64,000 nt of DNA from Bacteroidia bacterium (lineage in GTDB: Bacteria; Bacteroidota; Bacteroidia; J057): the NCBI GenBank assembly GCA_030430205.1, contig JAUIGE010000003.1, positions 62,001 to 126,000 of the forward strand. The letters run 5' to 3'. Shown here piece after piece: positions 1-9,597 of the stretch. The notes beneath the pieces are model-generated. The model made no database searches. It worked only from the letters and a program-made list of their open reading frames with translations, and was not told where the DNA came from. The translations under genes were made by a program, and so were the position numbers. How positions within the stretch are numbered: the first letter of the stretch is position 1; every line of letters begins with the position of its first letter.

Positions 1-929
1 GAGATACCCTGAGAAAGTTCAGAGATGGTATAGTCAAATGAATACCCAAAACTGAAGTTGTCTTTTCTCACCCCTATCAGGCCGATCAAGGCATCCTGAT
101 TTCTATACCATAGCCCAAAGACCATCGGGTCATAGTTCAGGTAAAGGCCCGCATCAATCTGTGAGAATTGTCCCTGTACCTTATAGAGGAAGGCAGGAGT
201 GATAGAAACCCTTTCCGGATCATTATAGGGACCTACAGGGAGTCTTATACCACCTGTAACCGTATACTTCCGGGGAAGATTTGCATTGATGTCTGGACTT
301 AAAGGCACTTGATTACTTGGATAAAACCTTTGTAGAGGCTCCGTCAGGTGATTGACGGTCAATCCAAGCCAGGCAAACTCATTGAAGTAAGTGACACCTG
401 CATGAAAGTCCGGGCGAATTTGCACTTCATTGAGCCCCGCAAGCGCGCCGGGCTCAAGGGTAGGTAAGATCACCCCATCTCGGGGGTCGATCTGGTCCGG
501 GAAACGAAGCTTGAAAAACTCGATACTCGCCTGCTGGAAACCAGCCCCCAGGCCAAAGCGCAATTTATGCTCTTTGGTCAATTCTACCTGGTAGGCATAA
601 TTGGCGATCAAGTCTATTTTTGTCAAGTTTCCTTCACCGGCACGGTCGTAGGACACATTGATTCCGTATCCCTGCAAGCTTCTCCCAATGTAAAGAGGTT
701 GATCAAAGGAAAAAGCACCTTGCTGGTAAGCTCCTGGAATCCGTACCCATTGGGCACGATAATTCAAGGCCAGGCGTGGACCGATTCCTGATCCGGCAAA
801 TGCCGGATTCAGCATCAATAGATTAGAATAAAACTGGGAATACTGCGGGTCTTGAGCAGTCGATTGCTGGGTAAAAATCAGACAAACGAACAAAGACAAC
901 AAAGAATGAGCTAGTGATTTTTTCATCAT
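1..929 (-). CDS. PorP/SprF family type IX secretion system membrane protein (3' end cut by window)
   Basis: Outer-membrane protein of the PorP/SprF family, found only in Bacteroidota and linked to type IX secretion and gliding. I translated it by hand from an ATG at 927-929 (a second ATG follows directly at 924-926); the frame stays open to the left edge. It starts with a signal peptide ending near STAQ, followed by the family's N-terminal signature (QDPQYSQFYSNLLMLNPAFA), then repeated beta-barrel strands such as GLGAGFQQASIEFF. The last visible residues, SFDYTISELSQ, match the family's C-terminal strand, so only the last few residues should be missing. It is divergent from the serine dehydratase gene, with about 250 bases between them. 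Family assignment is confident; which paralogue it is cannot be told. Confidence 0.9.
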   Translation of the reverse strand, partial: MMKKSLAHSLLSLFVCLIFTQQSTAQDPQYSQFYSNLLMLNPAFAGSGIGPRLALNYRAQWVRIPGAYQQGAFSFDQPLYIGRSLQGYGINVSYDRAGEGNLTKIDLIANYAYQVELTKEHKLRFGLGAGFQQASIEFFKLRFPDQIDPRDGVILPTLEPGALAGLNEVQIRPDFHAGVTYFNEFAWLGLTVNHLTEPLQRFYPSNQVPLSPDINANLPRKYTVTGGIRLPVGPYNDPERVSITPAFLYKVQGQFSQIDAGLYLNYDPMVFGLWYRNQDALIGLIGVRKDNFSFGYSFDYTISELSQGI

Positions 930-1181
930 AGATCACGTTAAAAGAAAACAATCACAAGGTAAAATATTTTTGTAGAAAACTTTTGACATATGCACAAATG
1001 AAATTATGCAATTCAAGAAGAGAAAAAAATAATACATTGCATAGGAAATGGTTCAGCAAGATGCAATTTTTTAAAAGAAATGCCAAGGTATGTTAAACAT
1101 GCCCAAAAGCAACAAAGAATCTTTTAAAAGGCGATTTCGACAGGCTTTTTTGAGTTAGTTAAAACTTCAACTAAAAAACGC

Positions 1182-1856
1182 ATGAGTGACCGAAGTAGTA
1201 TATTTGACATGATCGGGCCCGTAATGATTGGCCCCTCCAGTTCACACACCGCTGGTGTGGTCCGTATTGGACGGGTTGCCAGACGCATTTTGGGAGAACA
1301 GCCTCTCCAGGCTACCATTACTTTTTACAATTCATTTGCAAAAACCTACGAAGGCCATGGTAGCGACCGTGCAATCATTGCAGGGCTTTTAGACATGCAA
1401 ACAGACGATGAGCGAATTCGCACTTCGCCAGAAATAGCAAAATCTCTTGGCCTGCAATATACGTTTAAAGCCGTTCACAATGCTTCGACTAATCACCCCA
1501 ATACTGTTCGGGTGGAAGTAAAGGGCGAAAACCGCAAAGCATCGGTTCTGGGCATATCAAAAGGCGGGGGCATCATCTCTATACAAGAGGTTGATGGCTT
1601 TTCCACCAATTTTTCGGCCCAAAGCTATACGCTTCTCATCAAAGCGCAGGATGTTCGTGGAACGATAGCATTTATAAGCAATGTTATCGCCCATGACGGT
1701 GGAAACATCGCCACTGTGACGGTTAACCGGACAGGAAAAAATGCTACTGCCAAATTGGTCTATGAGATAGATCATGCACTCAAGCCTATCACCATTTCAT
1801 ATTTGAAAGAACTATCTTGGACTTTGGAAGTCCTTTATCTACCTATCATGGAATAG
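1182..1856 (+). CDS. sdaAB: L-serine ammonia-lyase, iron-sulfur-dependent, subunit beta
   Basis: Beta subunit of the two-chain iron-sulfur L-serine dehydratase, which deaminates L-serine to pyruvate and ammonia in the cytoplasm. The 224-aa protein opens with the family signature SSIFDMIGPVMIGPSSSHTA, followed by RIGRVARRI and TFYNSFAKTYEGHGSDRAI. Residues from about 150 to the end form an ACT domain (SYTLLIKAQDVRGTIAFISN, then NIATVTVNRT). Length is normal for the beta chain. The catalytic alpha subunit (sdaAA) is not next to it and not in the window, so it must be encoded elsewhere if the enzyme is functional. The start is the ATG just after an A-rich stretch; no Shine-Dalgarno is visible, as is usual in this phylum. 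Confidence 0.92.
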   Translation: MSDRSSIFDMIGPVMIGPSSSHTAGVVRIGRVARRILGEQPLQATITFYNSFAKTYEGHGSDRAIIAGLLDMQTDDERIRTSPEIAKSLGLQYTFKAVHNASTNHPNTVRVEVKGENRKASVLGISKGGGIISIQEVDGFSTNFSAQSYTLLIKAQDVRGTIAFISNVIAHDGGNIATVTVNRTGKNATAKLVYEIDHALKPITISYLKELSWTLEVLYLPIME

Positions 1857-1895
1857 CGACAGGTAAGGAAATCAAAAAAAGGAAATGAAATTGCC

Positions 1896-2753
1896 TTATC
1901 TAAAGGTGGGGCATTTTACCCAATCCAGGATATAAATAAAAGTAACCCCGGTATAGGAGTACCAATCCTTTTGGGTATTGTCTCCTCTTATTCCATTGTA
2001 CGCGGCAACGCCATTAGGCCACTCTACAGGATCACTTCTGTCTGAATAGATCAGTGATAAGGGGTTGGCAGCCACCAGTTGGTCCCGGTCGGCATAATAA
2101 CCACTTACATCATCTAAATAATCCGTAAAGGTTTTTCGCAAACCAATTTCCAGCTCCATATCCCATCTTGTACTAAGACGAAACCGGAGCCCTCCTCCAA
2201 ATGGAATATTAAATTGAGTTAATTCATAGGGTTCGGGATATTTGTTTTCAGGGTCTGCCAGCCATTGGCCTTCTGTCCCAAGGGGCTGTAAGTCAACCCA
2301 GCTATCACCATATTGAGCTTCAGGATTAAAGCTGAAAATACCGATGCCTCCGAAAATATAGGGGACAAGGTAGGGACGGAAAAGGTATCTGCGGTCAGTA
2401 GGGATAAAGTCAATCACCAGCTGTGCACTGACTTCCTGAACTTCAGAACGGAAGCTCAGGTTTCTTCTTCTGCGGTGAACGTCATTGTTCATGGCATCAT
2501 CAGCCCCAATCAGACCATATAGGTAGCTCATGCGGAGCTGTAGCATGGGGTTGAGTCGATAGCTACCTTGAATGCCGCCAGCAGGTTTGGTAAACTTGTA
2601 AACGCCAAAATCGTCATCCAAGTCACCAAAATAGTTCATAGCGCCCCCGGAAACGCCTACTCTGAAATAGCCGAAACGGTATTGTGCAGAAAGTTCACTG
2701 CAAAAAAGGAGAGCCAGGGCTAATAACAAAACTTGTTTGATCGCCTTCATCAA
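1896..2753 (-). CDS. DUF6089-like outer-membrane beta-barrel protein
   Basis: Predicted outer-membrane barrel of 285 aa with unknown function. A signal peptide (residues 1-23, ending ELSAQ) precedes strands with aromatic and glycine alternation: FRVGVSGGAMNYFGDL, GIQGSYRLNPMLQLRMSYLY, LVPYIFGGIGIFSFNP and FGGGLRFRLSTRWDMELEIG. The NYFGDL start and FRPYLVPYIFGG block resemble the DUF6089/PorT-like barrels common in Bacteroidota. It is convergent with sdaAB (39 bases apart) and follows, on the same strand, the Omp28-like gene, from which a terminator separates it. The family call rests on recognition of sequence style; the cargo or partner is unknown. Confidence 0.75.
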   Translation of the reverse strand: MMKAIKQVLLLALALLFCSELSAQYRFGYFRVGVSGGAMNYFGDLDDDFGVYKFTKPAGGIQGSYRLNPMLQLRMSYLYGLIGADDAMNNDVHRRRRNLSFRSEVQEVSAQLVIDFIPTDRRYLFRPYLVPYIFGGIGIFSFNPEAQYGDSWVDLQPLGTEGQWLADPENKYPEPYELTQFNIPFGGGLRFRLSTRWDMELEIGLRKTFTDYLDDVSGYYADRDQLVAANPLSLIYSDRSDPVEWPNGVAAYNGIRGDNTQKDWYSYTGVTFIYILDWVKCPTFR

Positions 2754-2863
2754 AGTACGGATTATCTGTTTAGTATAAGTGCTAAATAAAAAAGGTCTTT
2801 GTTAGTAACGTCGCGTTGGCAAATTAATTATATGCTATCCAAATTCAAAGATACCCCTGAAAG

Positions 2864-2900
2864 AAAAAGAGGCGCAGCCTGAAAGACTGCGCCTCAAAAA
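2864..2900 (-). terminator. Rho-independent terminator after the Omp28-like gene
   Basis: A perfect 9-bp stem (GAGGCGCAG, 2869-2877, pairing with CTGCGCCTC, 2887-2895) has a 9-base loop. Read on the minus strand it is followed by five T residues (2864-2868). It lies about 25 bases past the stop of the minus-strand gene that ends at 2923. Confidence 0.8.
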
Positions 2901-2922
2901 GTATAGCTTTTGGGGCCTTATC

Positions 2923-5106
2923 TTATTTGGCGACCATGAAACGCTGGGTTTCGACACCTTTCTCTGACTGGAAGCGAACGAAATAAATTCCGGCACTCAG
3001 TTCAGAGACATCAAAATTTATGTCATGTTCTCCTGCGAGGAACAAATTGCTTGCAATATCTCCAACAGTTTTACCCATCAGATCAACCAATTCGATTTTC
3101 AAATTGGTTTGCTCTTTCATTTCGAAATGAACACGTGCCTCGGTACGCGCAGGGTTGGGAGCAACCCAGGCACTGAAGCCATTTGCTACCAAATCTTCTC
3201 CGATGCCTACGCCTCTTTGAGCTACTTCAGCATCATCCGCGTTGATTACATATAATTCCTTTGCATTGACAGTAGCTTCGTCAGGATCCTGTACATAGTT
3301 GCTTAGGAAAGCCACAGCTGTCAGTTTTTGCCAGTTGTAGGTAATTGGAACGGTGAAGTTGTAGGTAGCTTTTTGCTGGCTTCCGGCAGTTGCAGGAGTA
3401 GGTAACAAATCTCCCCAGGTAGCAGATAACACCTCACGTACCACATGGCGGTGAGGATAACCAAGGATAGGATTACCCGCTCCAAAATAAGCGTGTCCTG
3501 CTGTACCATTATAGGCATTCACCTGGTCGTAACCTGATCCTGAACCTATTACCGTATCTTCTACCAGCATAACAGTCAGGCGAGCATCCGGGCGGATAGC
3601 ATCAGCAAAGTCCATGTTCACATCGATTTGAAGCTGGCGAGAACCGGCGTTAAAATAGGTCTGAACATCCATATCTACAGGTGTTACAGAAATAACCCTA
3701 TTCGCGAGCGGAGTAGACCAACCATTATTGGAACGGCTGAGGTAAGAAACCTCCTGGCCGGGTGGTACCCAACGGTCAACTGCCGCAGCAGGTGCAAAAG
3801 GAGAGCCACCTGACAAGCCACTGGCGTACTCTGAATGCGCTGGGATCGTCATTTGGTCAGTACCAAAACCTGCATGATGCTGTACCACGATCAGTTTGTT
3901 GCCATACTGCGCTTCAAACTGCTCTACCAATACCGCTGCATCAGGGCAAAACTGACAAGGAGCAGTAGAAAATTCTTCCATCAATACTTTTTTCCGGGTC
4001 GCGGCAAGTCCCTGATTTACAAAGGGATCTTCCGTCAGGGTATCAGGAGTAGCATCTACGCCTGCATTAACGGCACTGGCAAACATTTCAATTTTGTTGA
4101 GGCCGAGAGTTGTACCCTGGAAAGGAGTAGTATGGATAAATGTATACTTGGTATTGGGTGCAATTGGCGTACTCAAAGTGGGTGTGAAGACCTTTGGGCT
4201 GCCGCCATTGTTGGTATAAGTGATGGAAAGGCTGGTGATGGGCGCACTTCCATGGTTGAAGAGCGTACCTGCTACATCAGCAAAACCATTTTGTTTTATT
4301 TCGATAGGCATGTAGAAGTCTGTCAGGAATACATCATTGGCAGGTTGTGTACCTGTTTTGAAAGCATATACATGCGCATCTTTTAGGGGGGGAGCAGCAC
4401 CGTTGGGACCTGTCAGGTCAGGCCATTGAATGCTGGGGCTTCCAGTGAAAACAGCAGCTTTGGTGCCATTTGCGTTCTGGCAACCGATCGTTGCTGTGAT
4501 ACTTGAAGCGGCGATTGCACCCCTTTGATAAATGACGTCAAAGTCATATTCATTATTTTCATAAAGACGAATAGCAAAAGTCGAATAACCTCCCGCTACA
4601 CCAACTCGGCTCACACTATTCCATGCAATCACATGAACACGGTCGCCGGGATCTCCTACTGTATAGGTATGGATAACATCCTGGATTCCACCAGCAGTAG
4701 TATTCAATTCATGGTCATCCCAATAAGCAAAAATGGCGCTTTTCGGAGCCATTGCATCTGGCAAGGTATGGGCATTGTTTGCGCTGTTAGAAGTAGTTTG
4801 CGTAACATCAAAAACGATATACCCATTATCACTCACGCGGTAATTGGTTACTGCTGTACCATAGAAAGAGAAAGCAAAAGGGATAGTTTGCAGGCCAGAC
4901 ATTTGCTCATTGAAACTTCCCAAAGAACCTCCCAAAATTTCGTTATTGATGGGAACTCCTGTTGAAAAGTCTTCGCTAATCCCTTCGCTATAGGTAATAT
5001 AGTAGTCCTGTGCAATCGCTGTGCTCGTTCCGAGTATCGTGAGCAACATCAGCACACCTACCTGAAACCATTTGGAAGGAAAAGGTAAAATGTTGATTTT
5101 CTTCAT
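2923..5106 (-). CDS. Omp28-related secreted protein with type IX sorting domain
   Basis: Exported 727-aa protein. I chose the ATG at 5104-5106, because a longer open frame (to 5283) would overlap glpK and put 59 non-signal residues before a clear signal peptide (MKKINILPF... ending TSTAIAQ). Residues about 30-270 look like a beta-sandwich adhesin-type region. About 365-560 form an Omp28/thioredoxin-like domain (KKVLMEEFSTAPCQFCPDA) with a CxxC pair at 384-387. The last 85 or so residues are a Por secretion (type IX) sorting tail: APNPARTEARVHFEM, LKIELVDLMGKTV, SAGIYFVRFQSEKGVETQRF. It is therefore probably delivered to the cell surface or released. Divergent from glpK, with the start codons 121 bases apart. 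The substrate of the CxxC domain is unknown. Confidence 0.88.
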   Translation of the reverse strand: MKKINILPFPSKWFQVGVLMLLTILGTSTAIAQDYYITYSEGISEDFSTGVPINNEILGGSLGSFNEQMSGLQTIPFAFSFYGTAVTNYRVSDNGYIVFDVTQTTSNSANNAHTLPDAMAPKSAIFAYWDDHELNTTAGGIQDVIHTYTVGDPGDRVHVIAWNSVSRVGVAGGYSTFAIRLYENNEYDFDVIYQRGAIAASSITATIGCQNANGTKAAVFTGSPSIQWPDLTGPNGAAPPLKDAHVYAFKTGTQPANDVFLTDFYMPIEIKQNGFADVAGTLFNHGSAPITSLSITYTNNGGSPKVFTPTLSTPIAPNTKYTFIHTTPFQGTTLGLNKIEMFASAVNAGVDATPDTLTEDPFVNQGLAATRKKVLMEEFSTAPCQFCPDAAVLVEQFEAQYGNKLIVVQHHAGFGTDQMTIPAHSEYASGLSGGSPFAPAAAVDRWVPPGQEVSYLSRSNNGWSTPLANRVISVTPVDMDVQTYFNAGSRQLQIDVNMDFADAIRPDARLTVMLVEDTVIGSGSGYDQVNAYNGTAGHAYFGAGNPILGYPHRHVVREVLSATWGDLLPTPATAGSQQKATYNFTVPITYNWQKLTAVAFLSNYVQDPDEATVNAKELYVINADDAEVAQRGVGIGEDLVANGFSAWVAPNPARTEARVHFEMKEQTNLKIELVDLMGKTVGDIASNLFLAGEHDINFDVSELSAGIYFVRFQSEKGVETQRFMVAK

Positions 5107-5227
5107 ACCAAAATTGATTAAGTCGTGAATGTTAAACAAAAAGAAATAGTTAAGAATTTTTGAATCAATAAATATAAGACTAATTTTTCTATTCATTAAA
5201 AAATTAGGCTTCAAGAAAGAACTATCT

Positions 5228-6724
5228 ATGAAAGATCGCTTTATACTAGCCCTGGATGAAGGCACTACCAGTGCCAGAGCCATCCTGTTTGATCATACAT
5301 GTAATATTGTGGGAATCGCACAAAGGGAAATAACACAACATTTTCCGAAAGCTGGTTGGGTAGAACAAGACGCTTCAGAGATTCTGGAAGCGCAAATAGA
5401 CGTTGCTCAAGCTGTGCTTAAAAAGCATAACGTAGCTCCCTCCCAAATCGCTGCCATAGGCATCACAAATCAACGGGAAACGACCGTTGTATGGGATAAG
5501 AATACAGGGAAGCCTGTTTTTAATGCCATCGTATGGCAGGATAGGCGCACCTCTGCATACTGCGATGAGCTAAAAGCGCAAGGCTTTTCTGGTTATATCC
5601 GGGAGAATACAGGCCTTGTCATTGATGCCTATTTTTCGGGAACCAAAGTAAAATGGATCCTGGATTATATTGCCACACACGAGTTGGATGTCAAAATAAA
5701 CGAGCTGCTCTTTGGCACCATAGATAGCTGGTTGATCTGGAATCTGACAGATGGGAAAGTGCATGCCACTGACTATACCAACGCCAGCCGCACTTTGCTT
5801 TACAACATCAAGGACCTGAAGTGGGACGAAAAGCTGCTTTCCCAAATGGACATCCCGGCGCATATCCTGCCTGAGGTGAGGCCTTCGAGCGGTAATTTTG
5901 GCAGCACGGCTGCACATTGGTTTGATGGAGTGGAAATCCCGATCCGTGGCGTGGCTGGAGATCAGCAAGCGGCTTTATTTGGTCAGGCCTGCTTTGAGCC
6001 GGGCATGAGCAAAAATACATACGGGACGGGCTGTTTTATGCTAATGAATACAGGCAAACAACTCGTCCACAGCAAGCACGGCTTGCTCTCCACCCTGGCC
6101 TGTGGCCCTAACGGGCAGGTAAATTATGCCCTCGAGGGCTCCATCTTTGTTGCAGGTGCAGCCATACAATGGCTGCGGGATCGCATGAAACTGATAGATG
6201 AATCCCCGGATTCAGAGTTTTTTGCCAGCAAAGTCACTGACAGTGACGGCGTATATGTGGTCCCGGCTTTTGCGGGTCTGGGGGCACCCTATTGGGATAT
6301 GTATGCGCGAGGAGCGATACTGGGCCTGACCCTGGGCACAACCAAAGAGCACATCATCCGCGCAACCCTGGAGTCCATGGCTTTTCAGACCAAAGATGTG
6401 CTGGATGTCATGGAAAAAGATTCAGGAATAGAGCTTAGCACCCTGCGGGTAGATGGGGGCGCTACCGCCAACAACCTGCTTATGCAATTTCAGGCAGACA
6501 TACTGGATGTCCCGGTGGAGCGGCCTAAGGTCACTGAAACAACAGCGTTGGGCGCAGCTTACCTTGCAGGACTGGCCGTAGGCTTCTGGCAGCAGGAAAA
6601 GTTATCTGCCAATTGGCAGATAGACCAACGCTTTGATCCTCAGATGAAAAAGGCGGTTCGCACACAAAAATATGCCGGATGGCAAAAAGCCGTCAGCCGG
6701 GCCAAAGATTGGGCAAAAGACTAG
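5228..6724 (+). CDS. glpK: Glycerol kinase
   Basis: Phosphorylates glycerol to sn-glycerol 3-phosphate with ATP, in the cytoplasm. The 498-aa FGGY-family protein has the usual length and landmarks: [12 protein letters not shown] near the start (phosphate loop), [10 protein letters not shown] with R83-E84 in the glycerol site (same numbering as E. coli GlpK), [13 protein letters not shown], the [13 protein letters not shown] block, and the signature [20 protein letters not shown]. No glpF or glpD lies next to it, so it looks like a single-gene unit. Its TAG stop shares the palindrome CTAG (6721-6724) with the stop of sucA on the other strand. Confidence 0.97.
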   Translation: MKDRFILALDEGTTSARAILFDHTCNIVGIAQREITQHFPKAGWVEQDASEILEAQIDVAQAVLKKHNVAPSQIAAIGITNQRETTVVWDKNTGKPVFNAIVWQDRRTSAYCDELKAQGFSGYIRENTGLVIDAYFSGTKVKWILDYIATHELDVKINELLFGTIDSWLIWNLTDGKVHATDYTNASRTLLYNIKDLKWDEKLLSQMDIPAHILPEVRPSSGNFGSTAAHWFDGVEIPIRGVAGDQQAALFGQACFEPGMSKNTYGTGCFMLMNTGKQLVHSKHGLLSTLACGPNGQVNYALEGSIFVAGAAIQWLRDRMKLIDESPDSEFFASKVTDSDGVYVVPAFAGLGAPYWDMYARGAILGLTLGTTKEHIIRATLESMAFQTKDVLDVMEKDSGIELSTLRVDGGATANNLLMQFQADILDVPVERPKVTETTALGAAYLAGLAVGFWQQEKLSANWQIDQRFDPQMKKAVRTQKYAGWQKAVSRAKDWAKD

Positions 6725-9456
6725 CTGAAAGCTTCGCTTAAGATCGAATTGAGTTCAGCCATGTGCATTTTATAATGACCCGCAGAAGGGCTTGGACTTG
6801 GCTTGCGACCGATATAGCGCAGGTTTACATCCGTCATCACCCGCAGGATATAGTTCCATGGACCCATATTGCGGGGTTCTTCCTGAACCCATATACATTC
6901 CACATTTTTGGAATAGCGGGCGAGCAACTCTCTCAATTGTACCACAGGAAAAGGATAGAGCTGCTCCAACCGAATCAGGGCGATATCTTCCCGGTTCTGC
7001 TTTTCATATTCCTCCAGCAGGTCATAGTAGATTTTTCCGGAGCAAATCAACAGACGCTTCACTTTTTTCGGATCTGCATTCAGGTCGTCAAATACTTCCT
7101 GAAAGCGGGTTCCTTCTCCAAAATCAGCGATTTTGCTTACGGTACGGGGGTATCGGAGGAGTTTTTTAGGCGTGAAAATGATGAGGGGAATTCGGAAATT
7201 CCGGTTCATCTGCCTTCTCATGGCATGGAAGAAGTTGGCGGGGGTGGTGCAATTCAGCACCTGCATATTTTTGCGGGCACACAATTCCAGGTAGCGCTCA
7301 ATGCGGGCAGAGGAGTGCTCAGGCCCCTGTCCTTCATAGCCATGAGGGAGCAGTTGGACCAGGCCGCTCATGCGCTGCCATTTGGTCTCGCCGCTGGAGA
7401 CATACTGATCCATGATGATTTGAGCGCCATTGGCAAAGTCGCCAAACTGAGCCTCCCAAATCACGAGATTCTGGGGATTGGTGATGGAATATCCATATTC
7501 AAAACCCAGGACACCATACTCCGACAGGAGGGAGTTGTAGGCGATAAACTTCTCCTGGCCTTCGGCCAGGTAATTCAAAGGAATATATTCCTTCTCTCCT
7601 TCGCCATCAGGGCTCATCAAAACCGCATGGCGGTGTGAAAAGGTGCCACGGCGGACATCCTGTCCGCTCAGGCGTACGGGTTTGCCCTCTACCAAAAGCG
7701 TGGCATAGGCGAGCAACTCACCCAAAGCCCAGTCCAGGCGGTCCTCTTCAACCATTTGAAGCCGGTCACCGAACAGCTTTTCGATTTTTTTGTGCGCAGG
7801 AAAATCTTCCGGAATGCTGTGCATCTTTTTGACGATCTCCAGGAGTTTCTCCACAGGGACGCCTGTTTCTGGAGAGGCATTATCAAAATCCTCATTTGTT
7901 ACCCTGCGAAAGCCTTCCCAGGTACCTTTCAAATAAGGCTGATAGCTCAAATGCTTGTGCTCTTTGGCCTCTTCCAGCTCTTTTTGGAGTTCCTCTTTGA
8001 ACTTTTTTTCTACTGCTTTTGTATCTGCGACCGATAACTCCCCCGCTTCCTGAAGCTGTTTGGAGTAAATTTTATAGGGGTCCTGGTGTTTTTTAATCGC
8101 CTGATAAAGAAGGGGTTGGGTGAATGAGGGCTCATCAGCCTCATTGTGGCCGTGGCGACGGTAGCAAAGCAAATCAATGAAAACATCCCGGTTGAATGCC
8201 TGGCGAAATTCCATGGCCATTTCCACCGCAAAGACCACCGCTTCTGCATCATCCCCATTTACATGAAAAACCGGAGAACGCGTGACTTTTGCCACATCAG
8301 TACAGTAGGTACTGGATCGTCCATCCAGGTAATTGGTGGTAAAACCTATCTGGTTATTGATCACGATATGGATCGTGCCACCTGTCTTATAGCCATCCAA
8401 CAAAGACATTTGAATGACTTCATAGACGATTCCTTGCCCGGCGATGGCGGCATCACCATGGATCAGGATGGGCGCCAATTTTTTAAAATCCTGCCCGTAT
8501 TTTCGGTCAATTTTTGCCCGTGCAGAGCCTTGTACGACTGCGTCCACCGTCTCCAGGTGGGAAGGATTGGGCATCAGGCTCAAGTGAATATTATCTCCCT
8601 GCCGGGTCTTGATATCACTTGACATGCCCATGTGGTACTTCACATCTCCCTGAAAGACAGAGTCTTCATGCCCTTTGCCTTCAAATTCGGAGAAAATGAT
8701 GTCATATTCTTTTTTGAAAATATTGGCCAGTACATTTAGCCTGCCTCTATGGGCCATGCCCATGACAAATTCGCGTATGCCCAATTCGCCGCCTTTTTCG
8801 ATCACGGCATCGAGTGCAGGAATCAGGGTTTCTCCTCCTTCCAGCGAAAAACGCTTTTGCCCGACATATTTGGTGCCCAGAAATTTTTCGAAAGTAACCG
8901 CCTGGTTGAGTTTTTTGAGGATATGCCGTTTTTTCTCCCAATTGTATTGAGGAGTATTGCGGCTTTGCTCCATGCGCTTTTGCAACCACTCGATAGAGAT
9001 AGGGTTGCTCAGGTACATATATTCTGCCCCGATGGTTCTGCAATAGGTTTGCTTGAGCAAATCCAGGATATCCCGCAGCCTGGCAGAGCCAAGGCCTACG
9101 CTGTTACCTGCTTCAAAGACGGTATCCAGATCGGCCTCAGAAAGGCCAAAGTTTTCCAAATCCAGCGTAGGGGTGTATTTTCTGCGCTCCCGTACAGGAT
9201 TGGTTTGGGTAAAAAGGTGACCACGGGTGCGGTAGCCATTGATCAGATTGAGGACGTTGATTTCTTTGCTTGCAGGTCCGCTGCTGTGAGCAGGAGCCGC
9301 ATGCCCATTGGGACTGCCGGTGCTACCCAGTTCGAAACCTTCGAAAAACCGCTGCCATTCGGCAGAAACGGAAGCCGCATCCTGCTTATAGCTTTGGTAT
9401 AGGTTTTCAATAAATTCTGGAGTAGCATTATGTATAAAAGATAGTTTGTTCGCCAT
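6721..9456 (-). CDS. sucA: 2-oxoglutarate dehydrogenase E1 component
   Basis: Thiamine-diphosphate-dependent E1 of the 2-oxoglutarate dehydrogenase complex (TCA cycle): decarboxylates 2-oxoglutarate and passes the succinyl group to E2 lipoyl. 911 aa, normal for the family. The N-terminal E1o segment ([17 protein letters not shown]) binds E2/E3. The core follows with [48 protein letters not shown] (ThDP/Mg region) and [18 protein letters not shown]. The transketolase-type pyrimidine domain ([23 protein letters not shown]) and the C-terminal domain are complete. sucB is not adjacent; the E2 gene must be elsewhere. Convergent with glpK, sharing 4 bases. Confidence 0.97.
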   Translation of the reverse strand: MANKLSFIHNATPEFIENLYQSYKQDAASVSAEWQRFFEGFELGSTGSPNGHAAPAHSSGPASKEINVLNLINGYRTRGHLFTQTNPVRERRKYTPTLDLENFGLSEADLDTVFEAGNSVGLGSARLRDILDLLKQTYCRTIGAEYMYLSNPISIEWLQKRMEQSRNTPQYNWEKKRHILKKLNQAVTFEKFLGTKYVGQKRFSLEGGETLIPALDAVIEKGGELGIREFVMGMAHRGRLNVLANIFKKEYDIIFSEFEGKGHEDSVFQGDVKYHMGMSSDIKTRQGDNIHLSLMPNPSHLETVDAVVQGSARAKIDRKYGQDFKKLAPILIHGDAAIAGQGIVYEVIQMSLLDGYKTGGTIHIVINNQIGFTTNYLDGRSSTYCTDVAKVTRSPVFHVNGDDAEAVVFAVEMAMEFRQAFNRDVFIDLLCYRRHGHNEADEPSFTQPLLYQAIKKHQDPYKIYSKQLQEAGELSVADTKAVEKKFKEELQKELEEAKEHKHLSYQPYLKGTWEGFRRVTNEDFDNASPETGVPVEKLLEIVKKMHSIPEDFPAHKKIEKLFGDRLQMVEEDRLDWALGELLAYATLLVEGKPVRLSGQDVRRGTFSHRHAVLMSPDGEGEKEYIPLNYLAEGQEKFIAYNSLLSEYGVLGFEYGYSITNPQNLVIWEAQFGDFANGAQIIMDQYVSSGETKWQRMSGLVQLLPHGYEGQGPEHSSARIERYLELCARKNMQVLNCTTPANFFHAMRRQMNRNFRIPLIIFTPKKLLRYPRTVSKIADFGEGTRFQEVFDDLNADPKKVKRLLICSGKIYYDLLEEYEKQNREDIALIRLEQLYPFPVVQLRELLARYSKNVECIWVQEEPRNMGPWNYILRVMTDVNLRYIGRKPSPSPSAGHYKMHMAELNSILSEAFS

Positions 9457-9597
9457 CTGAGCCGCTTTTTTTGCCTGAAAATGATAAAGGAAAATCCCTT
9501 AAAATATGAAAGCGCAAAGGTAGAGAAATTGTTAGGGATTACCCCATATTTTTGGCGAAATCAGGATGATGAAGACCAGCTTTCCCGCAGGTTTTTC

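Noticed and set aside
965-972. TATTTTTG as a Bacteroidota -7 promoter element for sdaAB
   Set aside because: It fits the TAnnTTTG pattern but lies more than 200 bases before the start codon and has no clear -33 partner.
5107-5283. Upstream extension of the Omp28-like gene
   Set aside because: It would overlap glpK and place 59 residues before the signal peptide.
6763-7638. 291-codon open frame on the plus strand
   Set aside because: Antisense to the C-terminal part of sucA.
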